Source: Candidatus Binatia bacterium
Lineage (GTDB): Bacteria > Desulfobacterota > Binatia > UBA9968
Direction of reading: 5' to 3'
Length of the DNA stretch: 64,000 nucleotides
Assembly (NCBI GenBank): GCA_036504975.1
Contig: DASXUF010000009.1
Coordinates: forward strand, 1-64,000
The notes under the pieces are model-generated. The model did not search any database. It had not been told where the DNA came from and saw nothing but the letters and a program-made list of their open reading frames with translations. Shown here piece by piece: positions 41,825 to 51,150 of the stretch; the stretch's first letter is position 1; each line of letters begins with the position of its first letter. A program made the translations under genes and the position numbers.

Positions 41825-42019
41825 GTGTGGACGCTGAAATGTCAGAACTGCGGCGTGACTTTCAACGTCGAACTGACAGGCGGCCAGAGAATCATCGAGT
41901 TTGCCAAGGAACAAATCTGCCCTCACTGCCTGAAGAAGCCGGAAGATGTCACGGGAAAAGAGGCGTTGGGTACGTGGCATCATGTCATCGGATTTCGGTC
42001 ATCGCCAAAGAAACAATAA
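41825..42019 (+). CDS. Small zinc-ribbon protein
   Basis: 64 residues from the GTG at 41825 (a TTG at 41813 is alternative). Two Cys pairs, KCQNCG and CPHC, are separated by 26 residues, and the family-like GTWHHVIGFRSS end follows. It looks like an intact short zinc-binding protein. The position between a decayed regulator and a duplicated gene fragment makes it less certain. Confidence 0.55.
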   Translation: MWTLKCQNCGVTFNVELTGGQRIIEFAKEQICPHCLKKPEDVTGKEALGTWHHVIGFRSSPKKQ

Positions 42020-42021
42020 CG

Positions 42022-42110
42022 GGTCAGCGCGATCGCGGTACGCCGAAGGCATGAGCACCGCCCACCGCCTCGCCATCGGACGGCAACCGAAGATTCCGAA
42101 GAAGACCTGA
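42022..42110 (+). repeat. Degenerate copy of the MltD LysM 3' end
   Basis: This stretch matches 40925-41011 from GTCAGCGCGATC through the stop: it would encode MSTAHRLAIGRQPKIPKKT against MSNAHRLAIGQQLKIPKKA in the intact gene. The middle is diverged or shortened. It is a remnant of a tandem duplication with about 1 kb between copies. Confidence 0.8.
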
Positions 42111-42367
42111 ACAACGATACGGCCACCTCGTCCGTTCCTGCGGTTTCCTCATTGGCTTTTAAAATTTTTATCTCTCGGCAATAGGCCTTTTTCGGAGAAG
42201 CGCAAGGTTTACAAACAATTACAGATGTTCAAGACCGTGAAAGCTATCCTAGAACAATTCCGCTGCCGGGTGTTTTGGGTTTTTTCCCAGTATCATCGGT
42301 ACCGTTTGAGCCGACTAGGCGTTAGGGTATATACCTTTCCCCTAGGAGGCCGATCGGTTTTACTCTT
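42111..42367 (+). other. Leader region of the heme operon, no gene seen
   Basis: No convincing gene in these 257 bases. An AGGAGG at 42344-42349 is too far (18 bases) from the ATG at 42368 to be an ideal ribosome site, so an unrecognised leader structure or a different start is possible. An open frame at 42225 has no family features. Confidence 0.4.
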
Positions 42368-43189
42368 ATGGACGTCGCGCTGCTCAAAGGGACGGCTTCG
42401 CTGTATCTCATCGCAACGGGGATGTTCATCATTTATGTCTTGCTGCTGAAGGATTTTTTATCTCGGGCCGCGCCGCTGATTCTGCTGGCGGGCTTCTTAT
42501 TGCATACCGTGGCGCTGGCTCTGCAAATCTCCCAAAACGGTTTTCCCGCGGTCACGGAACTGCACGAAGCGTTGTCCGTGTATAGTTGGGTCATCGTCGG
42601 CGTTTATCTTTTAGTTCAGCTCAAGTATCGCCTCACTATCCTCGGCTGTTTTGTGGCGCCTTTGGCCTTTCTCATGTCGCTTGCCGGCATTGCGTTCGGG
42701 GCTGGCGCCGGGGAGCTTCCGCCCGGTCTCAAGACCTATTGGCTCCCGGTTCACGTGACGCTCGCGTTCCTGGGCAATGCCGTGTTCGCTTTGGCCTTTG
42801 CAGTGAGCGTGATGTATCTCGTCCAGGAGTCGCGGCTGAAGAGCAAGAGGACGAAGGCGTTGAACCAGCCGCTGCCGCCGCTGGAGCGTCTCGACCGGCT
42901 GAATTACATCTTCCTGGTTTGGGGATTCCCGCTCATGACGCTGGGAATTCTCACCGGAAGTCTCTGGGCCGGCGTGCACTGGGGGGATTATTGGTCGTGG
43001 GAGCCGCGCCAGATTTCCTCCGCGATCACCTGGCTCGTCTACGGCTCTCTGCTGCAAGGACGGGTCGCGGCGGGCTGGCGCGGACGGAGGGCCGCGTTCC
43101 TGACCATTTTGGGATTTGTCGTCTGGTTCGGCTACTTTCTCTGGGGCGATGCGCTCTTCCCCAGCAGACACGCCGGCCGCTTCGAGTAA
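42368..43189 (+). CDS. hemX: Cytochrome c assembly CcsA/HemX-like membrane protein
   Basis: 273 residues with about eight membrane helices. The tryptophan-rich heme-handling segment is seen as HWGDYWSWEPRQ near residue 198. Standing directly before hemA, it corresponds to the HemX/CcsA proteins found at the head of many heme operons, where they affect glutamyl-tRNA reductase level or handle heme at the membrane. hemA starts two bases after its stop. Confidence 0.88.
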   Translation: MDVALLKGTASLYLIATGMFIIYVLLLKDFLSRAAPLILLAGFLLHTVALALQISQNGFPAVTELHEALSVYSWVIVGVYLLVQLKYRLTILGCFVAPLAFLMSLAGIAFGAGAGELPPGLKTYWLPVHVTLAFLGNAVFALAFAVSVMYLVQESRLKSKRTKALNQPLPPLERLDRLNYIFLVWGFPLMTLGILTGSLWAGVHWGDYWSWEPRQISSAITWLVYGSLLQGRVAAGWRGRRAAFLTILGFVVWFGYFLWGDALFPSRHAGRFE

Positions 43190-43191
43190 GC

Positions 43192-44469
43192 GTGAATAGA
43201 GACATCGTCATCGTCGGACTCAATCACCGCACCGCTCCGGTGGAGCTGCGCGAGCGCGTCGCTTTCGACGGCGCGCTCCTGGGCGAGACACTCCAATGCC
43301 TTCGCGCGCTCGGCTCCGTCGGCGAAGGCGCGGTGCTCTCCACCTGCAACCGAGTGGAAGTGGTTGCCGCCACATCGGACAGAGACAAGGCATTTGCCGA
43401 GGTGAAGAGATTTTTATTGGAGCGGGAAGCCGCGGCGGGCGAAAGCAACCTGGAAGCTCGTCTTTACGCCTATGCCGGAGGCGAGGCCGTGCGCCATCTG
43501 TTTCGCGTCGCCGCAAGCCTCGATTCCATGGTCGTGGGCGAGCCGCAGATTCTCGGCCAGCTCAAAGATTATTATCTTGCCGCCAGAGCGGCGGGGAGCG
43601 TCGGTCCGGTGTTGCACCGGCTCTTTCACCGCTCGTTTTCGGTGGCGAAGCGGGTGCGCACGGAGACCGGCATCGCCAGCCGCGTGGTCTCGGTCAGCTC
43701 GGTGGCGGTGGAGCTGGCGAAGAGGATTTTTGATCGCCTGGAAGATAAAACAGTCATGCTCGTCGGGGCGGGCAAGATGGGCCATTCGGTCTGCCGGCAT
43801 CTCCAGCGAAACGGCGTCAGTAGCTTGATGGTGACCAACCGGACCTTCGAGCGCGCCGTCGAGGTCGCCGCCGAGTTTCGCGGCAACCCGATCCGCTTCG
43901 AGGAGTTCTCCCGCTATTTGAAGCTCGCCGATCTCGTGATCGGCTGCGCCGGCGCGCCGGACTACTTGCTTCAACCGCAGACCGTGGAAGCGACGCTGAA
44001 AGAGAGAAAACAAAAGGCGATGTTCTTTCTCGATCTCGGCGATCGCCGCAACTTCGACCCGCTTATCAACCAGGTCGCCAACGTTTATCTCTACGACATC
44101 GACGACCTGCAAAGCGTCGCGAGCGAGAATCTGAACGGGCGGACCGGAGAGGTGCTGAAGGCGGACGAGATCGTGGACGAAGAGGTGGAGGGTTTTTTGC
44201 GCTGGCTCGATTCCCTGGATCAGGTGCCGACGATCGTCGCGTTGCGCCAGCGGCTGGAGGAGATCCGGCAGAATGAATTGGAGAAATCTCTGCGCACGAG
44301 CCTGAAGGGTCTTTCGGAAAAGGAGCGGCGGGCGATAGAGGATATGACTTCGGCGATGATCGGCAAGATCCTACACGCGCCGATCTCGCGGCTGAAGAAT
44401 CCCGACGAGGGAGATGAAGCTCTTTACATCGAGGCGTTGAAGAAATTGTTCGGCCTTGAAGATAAGTAG
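43192..44469 (+). CDS. hemA: Glutamyl-tRNA reductase
   Basis: 425 residues, normal for HemA. It reduces Glu-tRNA to glutamate-1-semialdehyde, the first committed step of C5 tetrapyrrole synthesis. The nucleophile Cys52 is in STCNRVE, GLNHRTAPVELRE opens the catalytic domain, the NADPH domain has GAGKMG near residue 190, and a helical dimerisation domain ends the protein. The GTG at 43192 begins the conserved N-terminus; the longer open frame overlaps hemX and is rejected. Confidence 0.96.
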   Translation: MNRDIVIVGLNHRTAPVELRERVAFDGALLGETLQCLRALGSVGEGAVLSTCNRVEVVAATSDRDKAFAEVKRFLLEREAAAGESNLEARLYAYAGGEAVRHLFRVAASLDSMVVGEPQILGQLKDYYLAARAAGSVGPVLHRLFHRSFSVAKRVRTETGIASRVVSVSSVAVELAKRIFDRLEDKTVMLVGAGKMGHSVCRHLQRNGVSSLMVTNRTFERAVEVAAEFRGNPIRFEEFSRYLKLADLVIGCAGAPDYLLQPQTVEATLKERKQKAMFFLDLGDRRNFDPLINQVANVYLYDIDDLQSVASENLNGRTGEVLKADEIVDEEVEGFLRWLDSLDQVPTIVALRQRLEEIRQNELEKSLRTSLKGLSEKERRAIEDMTSAMIGKILHAPISRLKNPDEGDEALYIEALKKLFGLEDK

Positions 44470-44498
44470 CCATCGTACAACCGCTGAAGGCTTTTTTC

Positions 44499-45440
44499 AT
44501 GAACGTTATTCGCATCGGTACTCGCGGCAGCGCTTTGGCGTTGGCCCAGACGGAGTGGGTGAAGCGGAAGCTTGAGGAACGTTATCCGGAGCTTGGAATT
44601 GAAGTCGTCACGATCAAGACTAGCGGCGATCGTTTTCTAACCGCGCCGATCGTGGCGATTCCCGGCAAAGGAATTTTCGTCAAGGAGATCGAGGAGGCGC
44701 TGCTAAAAAAGGCAATCGATCTGGCAGTGCACTCGATGAAGGACCTGCCGACGGAGATGACGCCCGGTCTCGCCATCGCGGCGATTCCGGAGCGGGAAGA
44801 TGCGCGTGACGTTTTGGTCAGTTCGGCGCGCCGGCCGCTGAAAGATCTGCCCGCCGGGGCGAAGCTGGGCACGGGCAGCTTGAGACGCCGCGCGCAAATT
44901 CTCCACTGCCGGCCGGACCTGTCGGTTGAGCCGATCCGCGGCAACGTGGACACGCGGCTGAGAAAGATGGACGCGGGCGAGGTCGATGGGCTGGTGATGG
45001 CGGCTGCTGGGCTGAAACGATTAGGTTTGGAGAAGCGCGTCACGGAGTATCTGGATGAAGGAATTTGCCTTGGCGCCGTCGCTCAAGGCGCGCTGGGGTT
45101 GGAGATACGTGGCGGTGACCGTCGTGCAACCTCTTTCCTGGAGTTTTTGCGCCACGCGCCGACGATGTTGGAAGTCGCTGCGGAAAGGGCGTTTCTTATG
45201 CGATTAGGCGGTGGCTGCCAGCTTCCGGTCGGCGCGCGAGCTTGGGCCAAGTATGACAAGATGAGACTGAAAGGAGTCATAGCCGATCCCGACGGCCGGA
45301 AGCTATTTAAAGACGAGACAGAAGGTCCCGCGGAGCAGGCGGAGCATTTAGGAAGAACTCTCGCCGAGCGGTTATTGACGATGGGCGCGGACAAGATACT
45401 GACGGTTGAGAGCAGAGATTCGGTTCATGGCGCAGGTTAA
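44499..45440 (+). CDS. hemC: Porphobilinogen deaminase (hydroxymethylbilane synthase)
   Basis: 313 residues. It polymerises four porphobilinogens into hydroxymethylbilane. The dipyrromethane cofactor attaches to Cys240 in LGGGCQLPVGA. RIGTRGSALALAQ opens the protein and VHSMKDLPTE carries the catalytic Asp. It starts 29 bases after hemA and overlaps hemD by 14 bases. Confidence 0.96.
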   Translation: MNVIRIGTRGSALALAQTEWVKRKLEERYPELGIEVVTIKTSGDRFLTAPIVAIPGKGIFVKEIEEALLKKAIDLAVHSMKDLPTEMTPGLAIAAIPEREDARDVLVSSARRPLKDLPAGAKLGTGSLRRRAQILHCRPDLSVEPIRGNVDTRLRKMDAGEVDGLVMAAAGLKRLGLEKRVTEYLDEGICLGAVAQGALGLEIRGGDRRATSFLEFLRHAPTMLEVAAERAFLMRLGGGCQLPVGARAWAKYDKMRLKGVIADPDGRKLFKDETEGPAEQAEHLGRTLAERLLTMGADKILTVESRDSVHGAG

Positions 45441-46272
45441 CGCGGGCACGAGTCTGCCTGACGAGAGTAGACCGCTCTCCGGACGGCGCATCGTTGTCAC
45501 CCGCGCCCGCTCGCAGGCGAGCTCCTTTGTCGAAGCGCTGAAACGCCTCGGCGCGGAAGCAATCGAGTTCCCCACGATCGAGATCGTTCCGCCGGCAAGT
45601 TATGAAGCTCTCGATCGGGCGATTCAAAACCTCCAACAGTACGACTGGATTATTTTTACCAGCGTCAACGGGGTGAGCTGCTTTTCGGATCGTCTTGCCC
45701 ATCTCAAGATACATGCGAGCGGTCTCGGAAAAATTCGCGCCGCGGCCATCGGGCCGGAGACTGCAAAAGCTCTAGAATCGTTGGGTGTCAGGCCGCGCGT
45801 TGTGCCGGAGGAGTTTCGCGCGGAGGCGATCCTTGAAATGCTCCGGCCTGAGGAGATGCGGGGACGAAAGGTGCTGATCCCGCGGGCGGCGGAGGCGCGC
45901 GATGTGCTGATCCAAACGTTACGACAATGGGGCGCCCAAGTCGATGTGGTGGAGGCCTACCGCACCATCGTTCCGAAAAATGCTTCAAACTGGATGCGCG
46001 CGCTGCTGCTCGGCGGGAAAGCCGACATGGTTACGTTCACGAGTTCCAGCACGGTGAAAAATTTCGTTGCGCTCTTGGGTGCGGACGACGTCAAGGGGCT
46101 TTTAAGCGCTACCGCAATTGCGTGCATTGGCCCGATCACGCAAGCTACGGCCGAAGAGCTAGGAGTTCGAGTGGATGCTATTGCGGCGGAGTACACGATT
46201 CCCGGACTTACGCGGGCGATTGTAGAATACTTCGCCAATGCAAAGGGCAAGGGCGGGAGGGATAAAGTCTAA
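45427..46272 (+). CDS. hemD: Uroporphyrinogen-III synthase
   Basis: 281 residues. It cyclises hydroxymethylbilane with inversion of ring D. The family is poorly conserved, but [22 protein letters not shown] near residue 77 and [13 protein letters not shown] near residue 201 are typical, and the operon place is decisive. The ATG at 45427 overlaps the end of hemC; an earlier start at 45406 is possible. The stand-alone enzyme is not fused to a methyltransferase, unlike in many deltaproteobacteria and clostridia. Confidence 0.92.
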   Translation: MAQVNAGTSLPDESRPLSGRRIVVTRARSQASSFVEALKRLGAEAIEFPTIEIVPPASYEALDRAIQNLQQYDWIIFTSVNGVSCFSDRLAHLKIHASGLGKIRAAAIGPETAKALESLGVRPRVVPEEFRAEAILEMLRPEEMRGRKVLIPRAAEARDVLIQTLRQWGAQVDVVEAYRTIVPKNASNWMRALLLGGKADMVTFTSSSTVKNFVALLGADDVKGLLSATAIACIGPITQATAEELGVRVDAIAAEYTIPGLTRAIVEYFANAKGKGGRDKV

Positions 46273-46289
46273 TAATTCCAGGAGGTTCC

Positions 46290-47267
46290 ATGGAGTTTCC
46301 AAGCTATCGCCCGAGGCGGCTGAGAAAGAACGAGCGCCTGCGCGCGCTCGTCCGTGAAACCGCGCTCAGCGCCGATCATCTCATTTATCCTTTATTCATC
46401 GGACCCGGCAAGGACGGCGCGCAGCCGGTGCCTTCCATGCCGGGGGTGGCTCAGCTCTCGGTCGCTCACGCGGTGAAAGAGTGCGAAGAGGTGAATTCTC
46501 TCGGGATTCCGGCCGTGATTCTCTTCGGAATTCCCGAGCGCAAGGACAGCGTGGGATCCGAGGCCTACTTCGACGGCGGTGTGGTGCAGAAGGCCGTTCG
46601 CGCCATCAAAGACAGAATCCCGGAACTACTGGTAATCACCGATGTTTGCCTGTGCGAGTATACCGACCACGGCCACTGCGGCGTGATCAAGGACGGCGAC
46701 GTGGATAACGACGCCACACTCGAGTTGCTCGTCAAGGAAGCGCTCTCTCACGCCAAGGCCGGCGCGGATATCGTGGCCCCGTCCGACATGATGGACGGAC
46801 GAGTGGGGGCGATCCGCAAGGCCTTGGACCAGGGTGGCTTCGAGCAGATCGCCATCATGGCCTACGCGGCGAAATACGCGTCCGGATTCTACGCGCCGTT
46901 TCGCGACGCCGCCGAATCCACGCCTCAGTTCGGCGATCGCCGCTCTTATCAGATGGACCCGGGAAACGCCGACGAAGCGCTGCGGGAAGTCGAGCTGGAC
47001 ATTCGCGAAGGCGCCGACATCGTCATGGTCAAGCCGGCCATGACTTATCTCGACATCGTCTATCGGGTGAAGCAGAAGTTCGGTTATCCCGTGGCCGCCT
47101 ACAATGTCAGCGGCGAATATTCCATGATCAAAGCCGCGGCGAAAAACGGCTGGATCGACGAGCGTAGGATCGTGCTGGAGCTCCTGCTCTCGATCAAGCG
47201 CGCCGGCGCCGACATGATTCTTACCTATTTTGCCAAGGATGTTGCCCGGGAGTTTCACGGGAAATGA
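46290..47267 (+). CDS. hemB: Delta-aminolevulinic acid dehydratase (porphobilinogen synthase)
   Basis: 325 residues. It condenses two aminolevulinates to porphobilinogen. The active site zinc cysteines are seen in [14 protein letters not shown], marking the zinc-dependent class. The Schiff-base lysines lie in [17 protein letters not shown] [11 protein letters not shown] and [17 protein letters not shown] precedes the ATG. It is the last gene of the operon and converges on the GT39 gene. hemL, for glutamate-1-semialdehyde aminotransferase, is not in this cluster. Confidence 0.96.
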   Translation: MEFPSYRPRRLRKNERLRALVRETALSADHLIYPLFIGPGKDGAQPVPSMPGVAQLSVAHAVKECEEVNSLGIPAVILFGIPERKDSVGSEAYFDGGVVQKAVRAIKDRIPELLVITDVCLCEYTDHGHCGVIKDGDVDNDATLELLVKEALSHAKAGADIVAPSDMMDGRVGAIRKALDQGGFEQIAIMAYAAKYASGFYAPFRDAAESTPQFGDRRSYQMDPGNADEALREVELDIREGADIVMVKPAMTYLDIVYRVKQKFGYPVAAYNVSGEYSMIKAAAKNGWIDERRIVLELLLSIKRAGADMILTYFAKDVAREFHGK

Positions 47268-47283
47268 TCGACCGCATACGCTT

Positions 47284-49086
47284 TTAATCACGATTGGTGT
47301 AGAGCCAGCGCGCGCCGAAACGGCCCAAGAGTCGGATATTTTCTTGCGGCAATGAATGGACGACGCTGCGCTCCTGCGGAAAGCGGGTCACTAGAAATAA
47401 CTTTTGCTCGCCTCGCCATAGTCTCACAAACGCTTCGCTATCCAGAAAAATCTCCCGCGCCTCGGGATAGCGCGAGCCGAACTCCAGGCTGCCCCGCTTT
47501 CCGTTGACGATATAGATTCGTTTGCCTGTATAAAAAACCAGGCCGCCGCTGTATTCGAGCGGATCCTCGTGAAGGATCAGGTCCTGCGGTCGGGCTTGGG
47601 CTAGGATCGCGTCGGCGATCGGCTTGGTGGAATGGTAAGGCTCCAAAAGCAACACGACGCGAAACAGCAGGAGAAAAATTCCCGCGGAGGTCAGTAGAAA
47701 GGAAAACAACCCCACCCAAACTTTATTGCAGGCGAGGAGCAGCACGGCGGCCGATATTCCGAAAAGGAGCATCAACCCTACGGCTATGATCAGCGTGGCG
47801 AAAGGTTGGATGGCGATGGGAAAGTCGAGACCCTGGGTCTGAATTGCACGATAGTAGCCCATGAACTCCAACAGCGCGTGAGAGAATCCGGGCATGATTG
47901 GCAAACCTTGCCAATAGAGCAACGTCATTCCGAAAAGAGCGCCAGGCAGAATTGCAAGCGCCAAGTATCGCGCCACGGGACTCATAGGTCCAGGCGATCG
48001 CAGCCGCTCACCCCACCAGCCGCCGGTCATAAGGCTCAACGCGGGGAGCGCGGGAAGAGAGTAGTGCTCGAGCTTCGATGAAGAAAGCGAGAAGAATAGC
48101 AGGATGACAGTGGCCCAGATAACCGGCAGGACCTTTAGGTCGCCGTTCGAAGAGAGCGAATGCCTTGTTTTAACTATGGTCTGTCGAAGAACAGCCGGGA
48201 GAAGCGCGCTCCAGGGCAGAAACCAGACGAGGACCAGAACGAGAAACATTGGCGTCGTCACGGATACGTCGTCTTCAATCAGCGTCCCGCCTTTGAGATA
48301 ACGCAGGAGCTGGTTGTCCAGAAGATAGTATTGAACGAAGCCGGGATTATTCCGTGCCGCGAGGAAATGCCACGGCGTTACCAAGAGGAAAAAGAGCAGA
48401 GCGCCGGCGAGCGCGTACCGAGTGGCGAGCAAGCGGTCGAAGATAGCTTTGCCGGTTTTGCGCTTCAAGATGGAAAAAGCTCCGAGAACCATGACCGGCA
48501 GCAGAAGAGCGATCAAGCCTTTGGTCAAGACGCCAAGAGATAGAGCCAGATAGAATAGGAGTGGTCCCCTGATTTCACACGAGCCAGCGAGCTTAGCAGA
48601 ACCCGATTCCGAAGCTCCGCCTCGTTCCGCGCATACCGCTGCTGTTATGGCGAGACAGGTCGAGAATATAAGGAGGGGGTCGGTCAGGGTCACGTGAGCG
48701 TAGAGAAAAATGCCTAAACTCGAGGTAAAGACCAGCGCGGAAAATAATCCGCCGGCTCGGCCGTAGAGCCATCTCCCCAGGACCCAGACGAGCAGAGCAG
48801 TGGCGAAAGCGGGAAGGGCGCTCCACAGACGGACCCCCCATTCCGCGGGGCCGAAAATCTTGAAAGTCAGCGCCGACAGCCAGAACAGAAGCGGGGGCTT
48901 ATTCAGGTAGCGGACGCCGTTGAATCGGGCGGTAACCCAGTCGCCGCTTTCGGCCATCTCGCGCGCGATGCTTCCATACATGCCCTCGTCGGGATCGATG
49001 AAGCTGACCGAGCCGATGCTCCAGAAGCTGAACCACGCGCAAACGGCAGCCGCGACGGCGAGCCGTTTCCACTCGTCATTTACCAT
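47284..49086 (-). CDS. GT39/ArnT-like membrane glycosyltransferase
   Basis: 600 residues with about 11-13 membrane helices. The first periplasmic loop has the acidic catalytic motif DPDEGMYG of the PMT/ArnT superfamily, followed by NKPPLLFWL. It transfers a sugar from a polyprenyl phosphate to lipid A, protein or another acceptor on the outer face of the inner membrane. The acceptor is unknown; no lipid A modification genes are adjacent. It converges on hemB. Confidence 0.9.
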   Translation of the reverse strand: MVNDEWKRLAVAAAVCAWFSFWSIGSVSFIDPDEGMYGSIAREMAESGDWVTARFNGVRYLNKPPLLFWLSALTFKIFGPAEWGVRLWSALPAFATALLVWVLGRWLYGRAGGLFSALVFTSSLGIFLYAHVTLTDPLLIFSTCLAITAAVCAERGGASESGSAKLAGSCEIRGPLLFYLALSLGVLTKGLIALLLPVMVLGAFSILKRKTGKAIFDRLLATRYALAGALLFFLLVTPWHFLAARNNPGFVQYYLLDNQLLRYLKGGTLIEDDVSVTTPMFLVLVLVWFLPWSALLPAVLRQTIVKTRHSLSSNGDLKVLPVIWATVILLFFSLSSSKLEHYSLPALPALSLMTGGWWGERLRSPGPMSPVARYLALAILPGALFGMTLLYWQGLPIMPGFSHALLEFMGYYRAIQTQGLDFPIAIQPFATLIIAVGLMLLFGISAAVLLLACNKVWVGLFSFLLTSAGIFLLLFRVVLLLEPYHSTKPIADAILAQARPQDLILHEDPLEYSGGLVFYTGKRIYIVNGKRGSLEFGSRYPEAREIFLDSEAFVRLWRGEQKLFLVTRFPQERSVVHSLPQENIRLLGRFGARWLYTNRD

Positions 49087-49151
49087 GAAAGTTCGGCGGA
49101 GGTCATGCCGCGGCCAAAACGCGCCCGCCTAGCCCGAGAACGACGCTGACT

Positions 49152-49400
49152 TCACAAATCGCCCACTTTTCTTTTCAACGTGTCTTCGCATTCCTTTTCC
49201 CGTCCCGGCGTTTGCACCTGTGCCCCGGATAGGCGGAACAGCAGCACACGGCTGCCTCTGGCCAAGCGGATCACGTACGTGCTGGAATCGCCATCATAAT
49301 ATATGGATGCCCCGGCCCCTGGATCTGTCGAACGGACCACCCGATTGGCCCATTTTTCGAGATCTTCTACAGCCGCTTCGGCTTGCTTGTCCGTGATCAT
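49152..49400 (-). CDS. Small hypothetical protein
   Basis: 82 residues, soluble: an N-terminal helical part (DKQAEAAVEDLEKWANRVV), a beta-rich middle (YYDGDSSTYVIRL) and a charged end. Composition and codon use look genuine. No family recognised. It lies 65 bases upstream of the GT39 gene on the same strand. Confidence 0.55.
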   Translation of the reverse strand: MITDKQAEAAVEDLEKWANRVVRSTDPGAGASIYYDGDSSTYVIRLARGSRVLLFRLSGAQVQTPGREKECEDTLKRKVGDL

Positions 49401-49451
49401 ATCATGTCATGCAACTCAAAGAATTCAGTTATATTCCTATTCCAATCACCC

Positions 49452-49468
49452 GTCGGTAAAACACCGAC
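49452..49468. promoter_or_regulatory. Palindrome GTCGGT-n5-ACCGAC
   Basis: Perfect six-base arms (GTCGGT and ACCGAC) around AAAAC. It lies about 175 bases upstream of a sigma-54-type promoter, the usual place for an enhancer-binding protein site. Confidence 0.5.
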
Positions 49469-49626
49469 ACGATAACCTCAAAAAGTCGTTCCTCCAATGA
49501 CTCAAATACTTCCGAGAAAAGGCAAAAGGGATGTTTAATACTCCCGTCAACCAATTTTTGTCAGTCGAAAGCAAGGCAGGGACAAGTTTTTACTCGAAAT
49601 TGGCGCGCAATCTCGTTTGTACAAAA

Positions 49627-49642
49627 TGGCATAGCGGTTGCT
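49627..49642 (+). promoter_or_regulatory. Sigma-54-type promoter
   Basis: TGGCATAGCGGTTGCT has GG (49628-49629) and GC (49640-49641) ten bases apart and TTGCT at -12, close to the consensus. The secreted repeat protein gene follows. Confidence 0.7.
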
Positions 49643-49807
49643 CAAAGACCAGTTATCAATCAATCAAGCGTTCCTACTCATTGAGGCCCTGAATTGACGG
49701 CATCCCGGGTCTTGGAAAGAAGCGGCCAACGAAAAGGGTGTTCTTTCTTTCCTTATAGGACACCGCTTCAATCCTGGTCAAGTTGGGTGCCGTCGGAGGA
49801 GACAAAG

Positions 49808-50884
49808 ATGATTTGGTTAAACACGCTGCGCAAACGAACTTTCGCCCTCTGTTTTTTGTTCATGGCGGCGATCCTTGCGCATACAGAATTGCACGCCGGT
49901 CAACTCACTTTGAGTTGGACGGATAACTCCACAGACGAGGATGGATTTAAAATCGAGCGGGGAACTTCCACGTCGGGACCGTTTGCACAGATCGGCATGA
50001 CAGGTATGAATATCAGTTCGTACACGGACGCGGGCCTGGCGGACGCTACTAATTTTTGTTATCGCGTCCGGGCCTACAATTCGGGCGGCGATTCCTCGTA
50101 TACCAACGTAGCATGCGGCACCAGCTCGGCTACACTCACGGTCAGCAAGACCGGCACCGGCACGGTGACAAGTTCTCCCGCCGGGATCAACTGCGGCTCG
50201 ACTTGCTCGGGCAGCTACGCCAGCGGAACTTCCGTCACGCTGACGGCCACGGCGGGCGCGAATTATTCTTTTACCGGCTGGAGCGGGGCTTGCACGGGGA
50301 CGGGCAGTTGCGTCGTTGCGATGGACTCAGCGAAATCGGTTACGGCGACGTTTACAGCGCAGAGTTTCGCGCTGACACTGGTGAAGGCGGGCGCAGGCAG
50401 CGGCACCGTCACCAGCTCTCCTTCAGGGATCAACTGCGGTTCTATATGCTCGGCGAATTACAACAGCGGGACCTCCGTGACCCTGACGGCCACGGCGGCA
50501 TCCGGCTCTACTTTCGCGGGCTGGAGCGGCGCCTGTACCGGGACCGGCAGCTGCGTTGTTAGTATGAGCTCGGCAAAGTCGGTCACGGCCACCTTCAATA
50601 TACAGACATTCGCCCTCACGGCGACCAAGTCAGGCGCAGGCAGCGGTACGGTCACCAGCTCTCCTTCGGGGATCAACTGCGGCTCTACATGCTCGGCGAA
50701 CTACAACAGAGGGACGTCGGTGACGCTTACGGCAACTGCGGCATCCGGCTCTACTTTCGCGGGCTGGAGCGGCGCATGCACGGGCACGGGTAGTTGCGTC
50801 GTCGCGATGGACTCAGCGAAATCGGTCACGGCGACGTTCAGCGTACCTCCGCCTTCACCGCCCTCGACTCTTTCGGTTCTGTAG
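49808..50884 (+). CDS. Secreted protein with fibronectin-III-like domain and three InlB-type B-repeats
   Basis: 358 residues. The signal peptide (about 1-30, ending near LHA-GQL) is followed by a fibronectin-III-like domain (LTLSWTDNSTDEDGFKIERG...YRVRAYNSGGDSS) and three tandem repeats of about 75 residues. Each has GSGTVTSSPSGINCGSxC, SGTSVTLTATA, FxGWSGACTGTGSC and AKSVTATF. These are the divergent InlB B-repeat type; each repeat has four cysteines that could form disulfides. No membrane anchor or sorting signal is visible. The start has GGAGGAG upstream. Likely an extracellular matrix or adhesion protein under sigma-54 control. Confidence 0.87.
   Translation: MIWLNTLRKRTFALCFLFMAAILAHTELHAGQLTLSWTDNSTDEDGFKIERGTSTSGPFAQIGMTGMNISSYTDAGLADATNFCYRVRAYNSGGDSSYTNVACGTSSATLTVSKTGTGTVTSSPAGINCGSTCSGSYASGTSVTLTATAGANYSFTGWSGACTGTGSCVVAMDSAKSVTATFTAQSFALTLVKAGAGSGTVTSSPSGINCGSICSANYNSGTSVTLTATAASGSTFAGWSGACTGTGSCVVSMSSAKSVTATFNIQTFALTATKSGAGSGTVTSSPSGINCGSTCSANYNRGTSVTLTATAASGSTFAGWSGACTGTGSCVVAMDSAKSVTATFSVPPPSPPSTLSVL
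50140..50850 (+). repeat. Three tandem coding repeats
   Basis: Three imperfect DNA copies of about 230 bases within the secreted protein gene, starting near 50140, 50365 and 50610. Copies 2 and 3 are most alike, pointing to a recent duplication or gene conversion. Confidence 0.8.
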
Positions 50885-50922
50885 CGGCGGGCAAGCTTCG
50901 CATCTCGAAGCGTTTCAAAAGG

Positions 50923-50953
50923 GAGCGTCCCATTTGGGGCGCGCTCTTTTTTT
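50923..50953 (+). terminator. Intrinsic terminator after the repeat protein gene
   Basis: A stem GAGCG-t-CCC / GGG-g-CGCGCTC is followed by a run of eight T bases, about 40 bases after the stop codon. Confidence 0.7.
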
Positions 50954-51103
50954 ATGCCGATATATCCGCCCGAGCACAAAGCGGACATCTGAGCGTGCCT
51001 CGGCTGGAATGATCGAACTTATTAATCCAATCCCGAAACCTCCTCTTTCTTCATCGAGTCTCTTAATTTACAATGCAGACGCGACAATTTTTGATCCGAC
51101 ACG

Positions 51104-51132
51104 GGAACTTTTTTGTTCCTGCGCTGTCTAAA
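51104..51132 (+). promoter_or_regulatory. ECF-type autoregulatory promoter
   Basis: GGAAC (51104-51108) and GTCTAA (51126-51131), with the usual ECF spacing of about 16-17 bases, directly precede the ECF sigma gene remnant, as in self-regulated RpoE-like operons. Confidence 0.6.
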
Positions 51133-51150
51133 CGTTTGGGAGGTAAAGGC

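Larger units (their letters stand above)
49401..49807 (+). other. 407-base regulatory gap before the secreted repeat protein
   Basis: No gene is seen. It holds an operator-like palindrome (49452-49468) and a sigma-54-type promoter (49627-49642), with more than 150 bases of leader before the ATG at 49808. Confidence 0.6.

Noticed and set aside
42225..42449. 74-residue open frame overlapping the hemX start
   Set aside because: No recognisable features and it overlaps the conserved hemX N-terminus in another frame.
49808..50884. PEP-CTERM or sortase-anchored protein
   Set aside because: No C-terminal sorting motif, membrane helix or basic tail.
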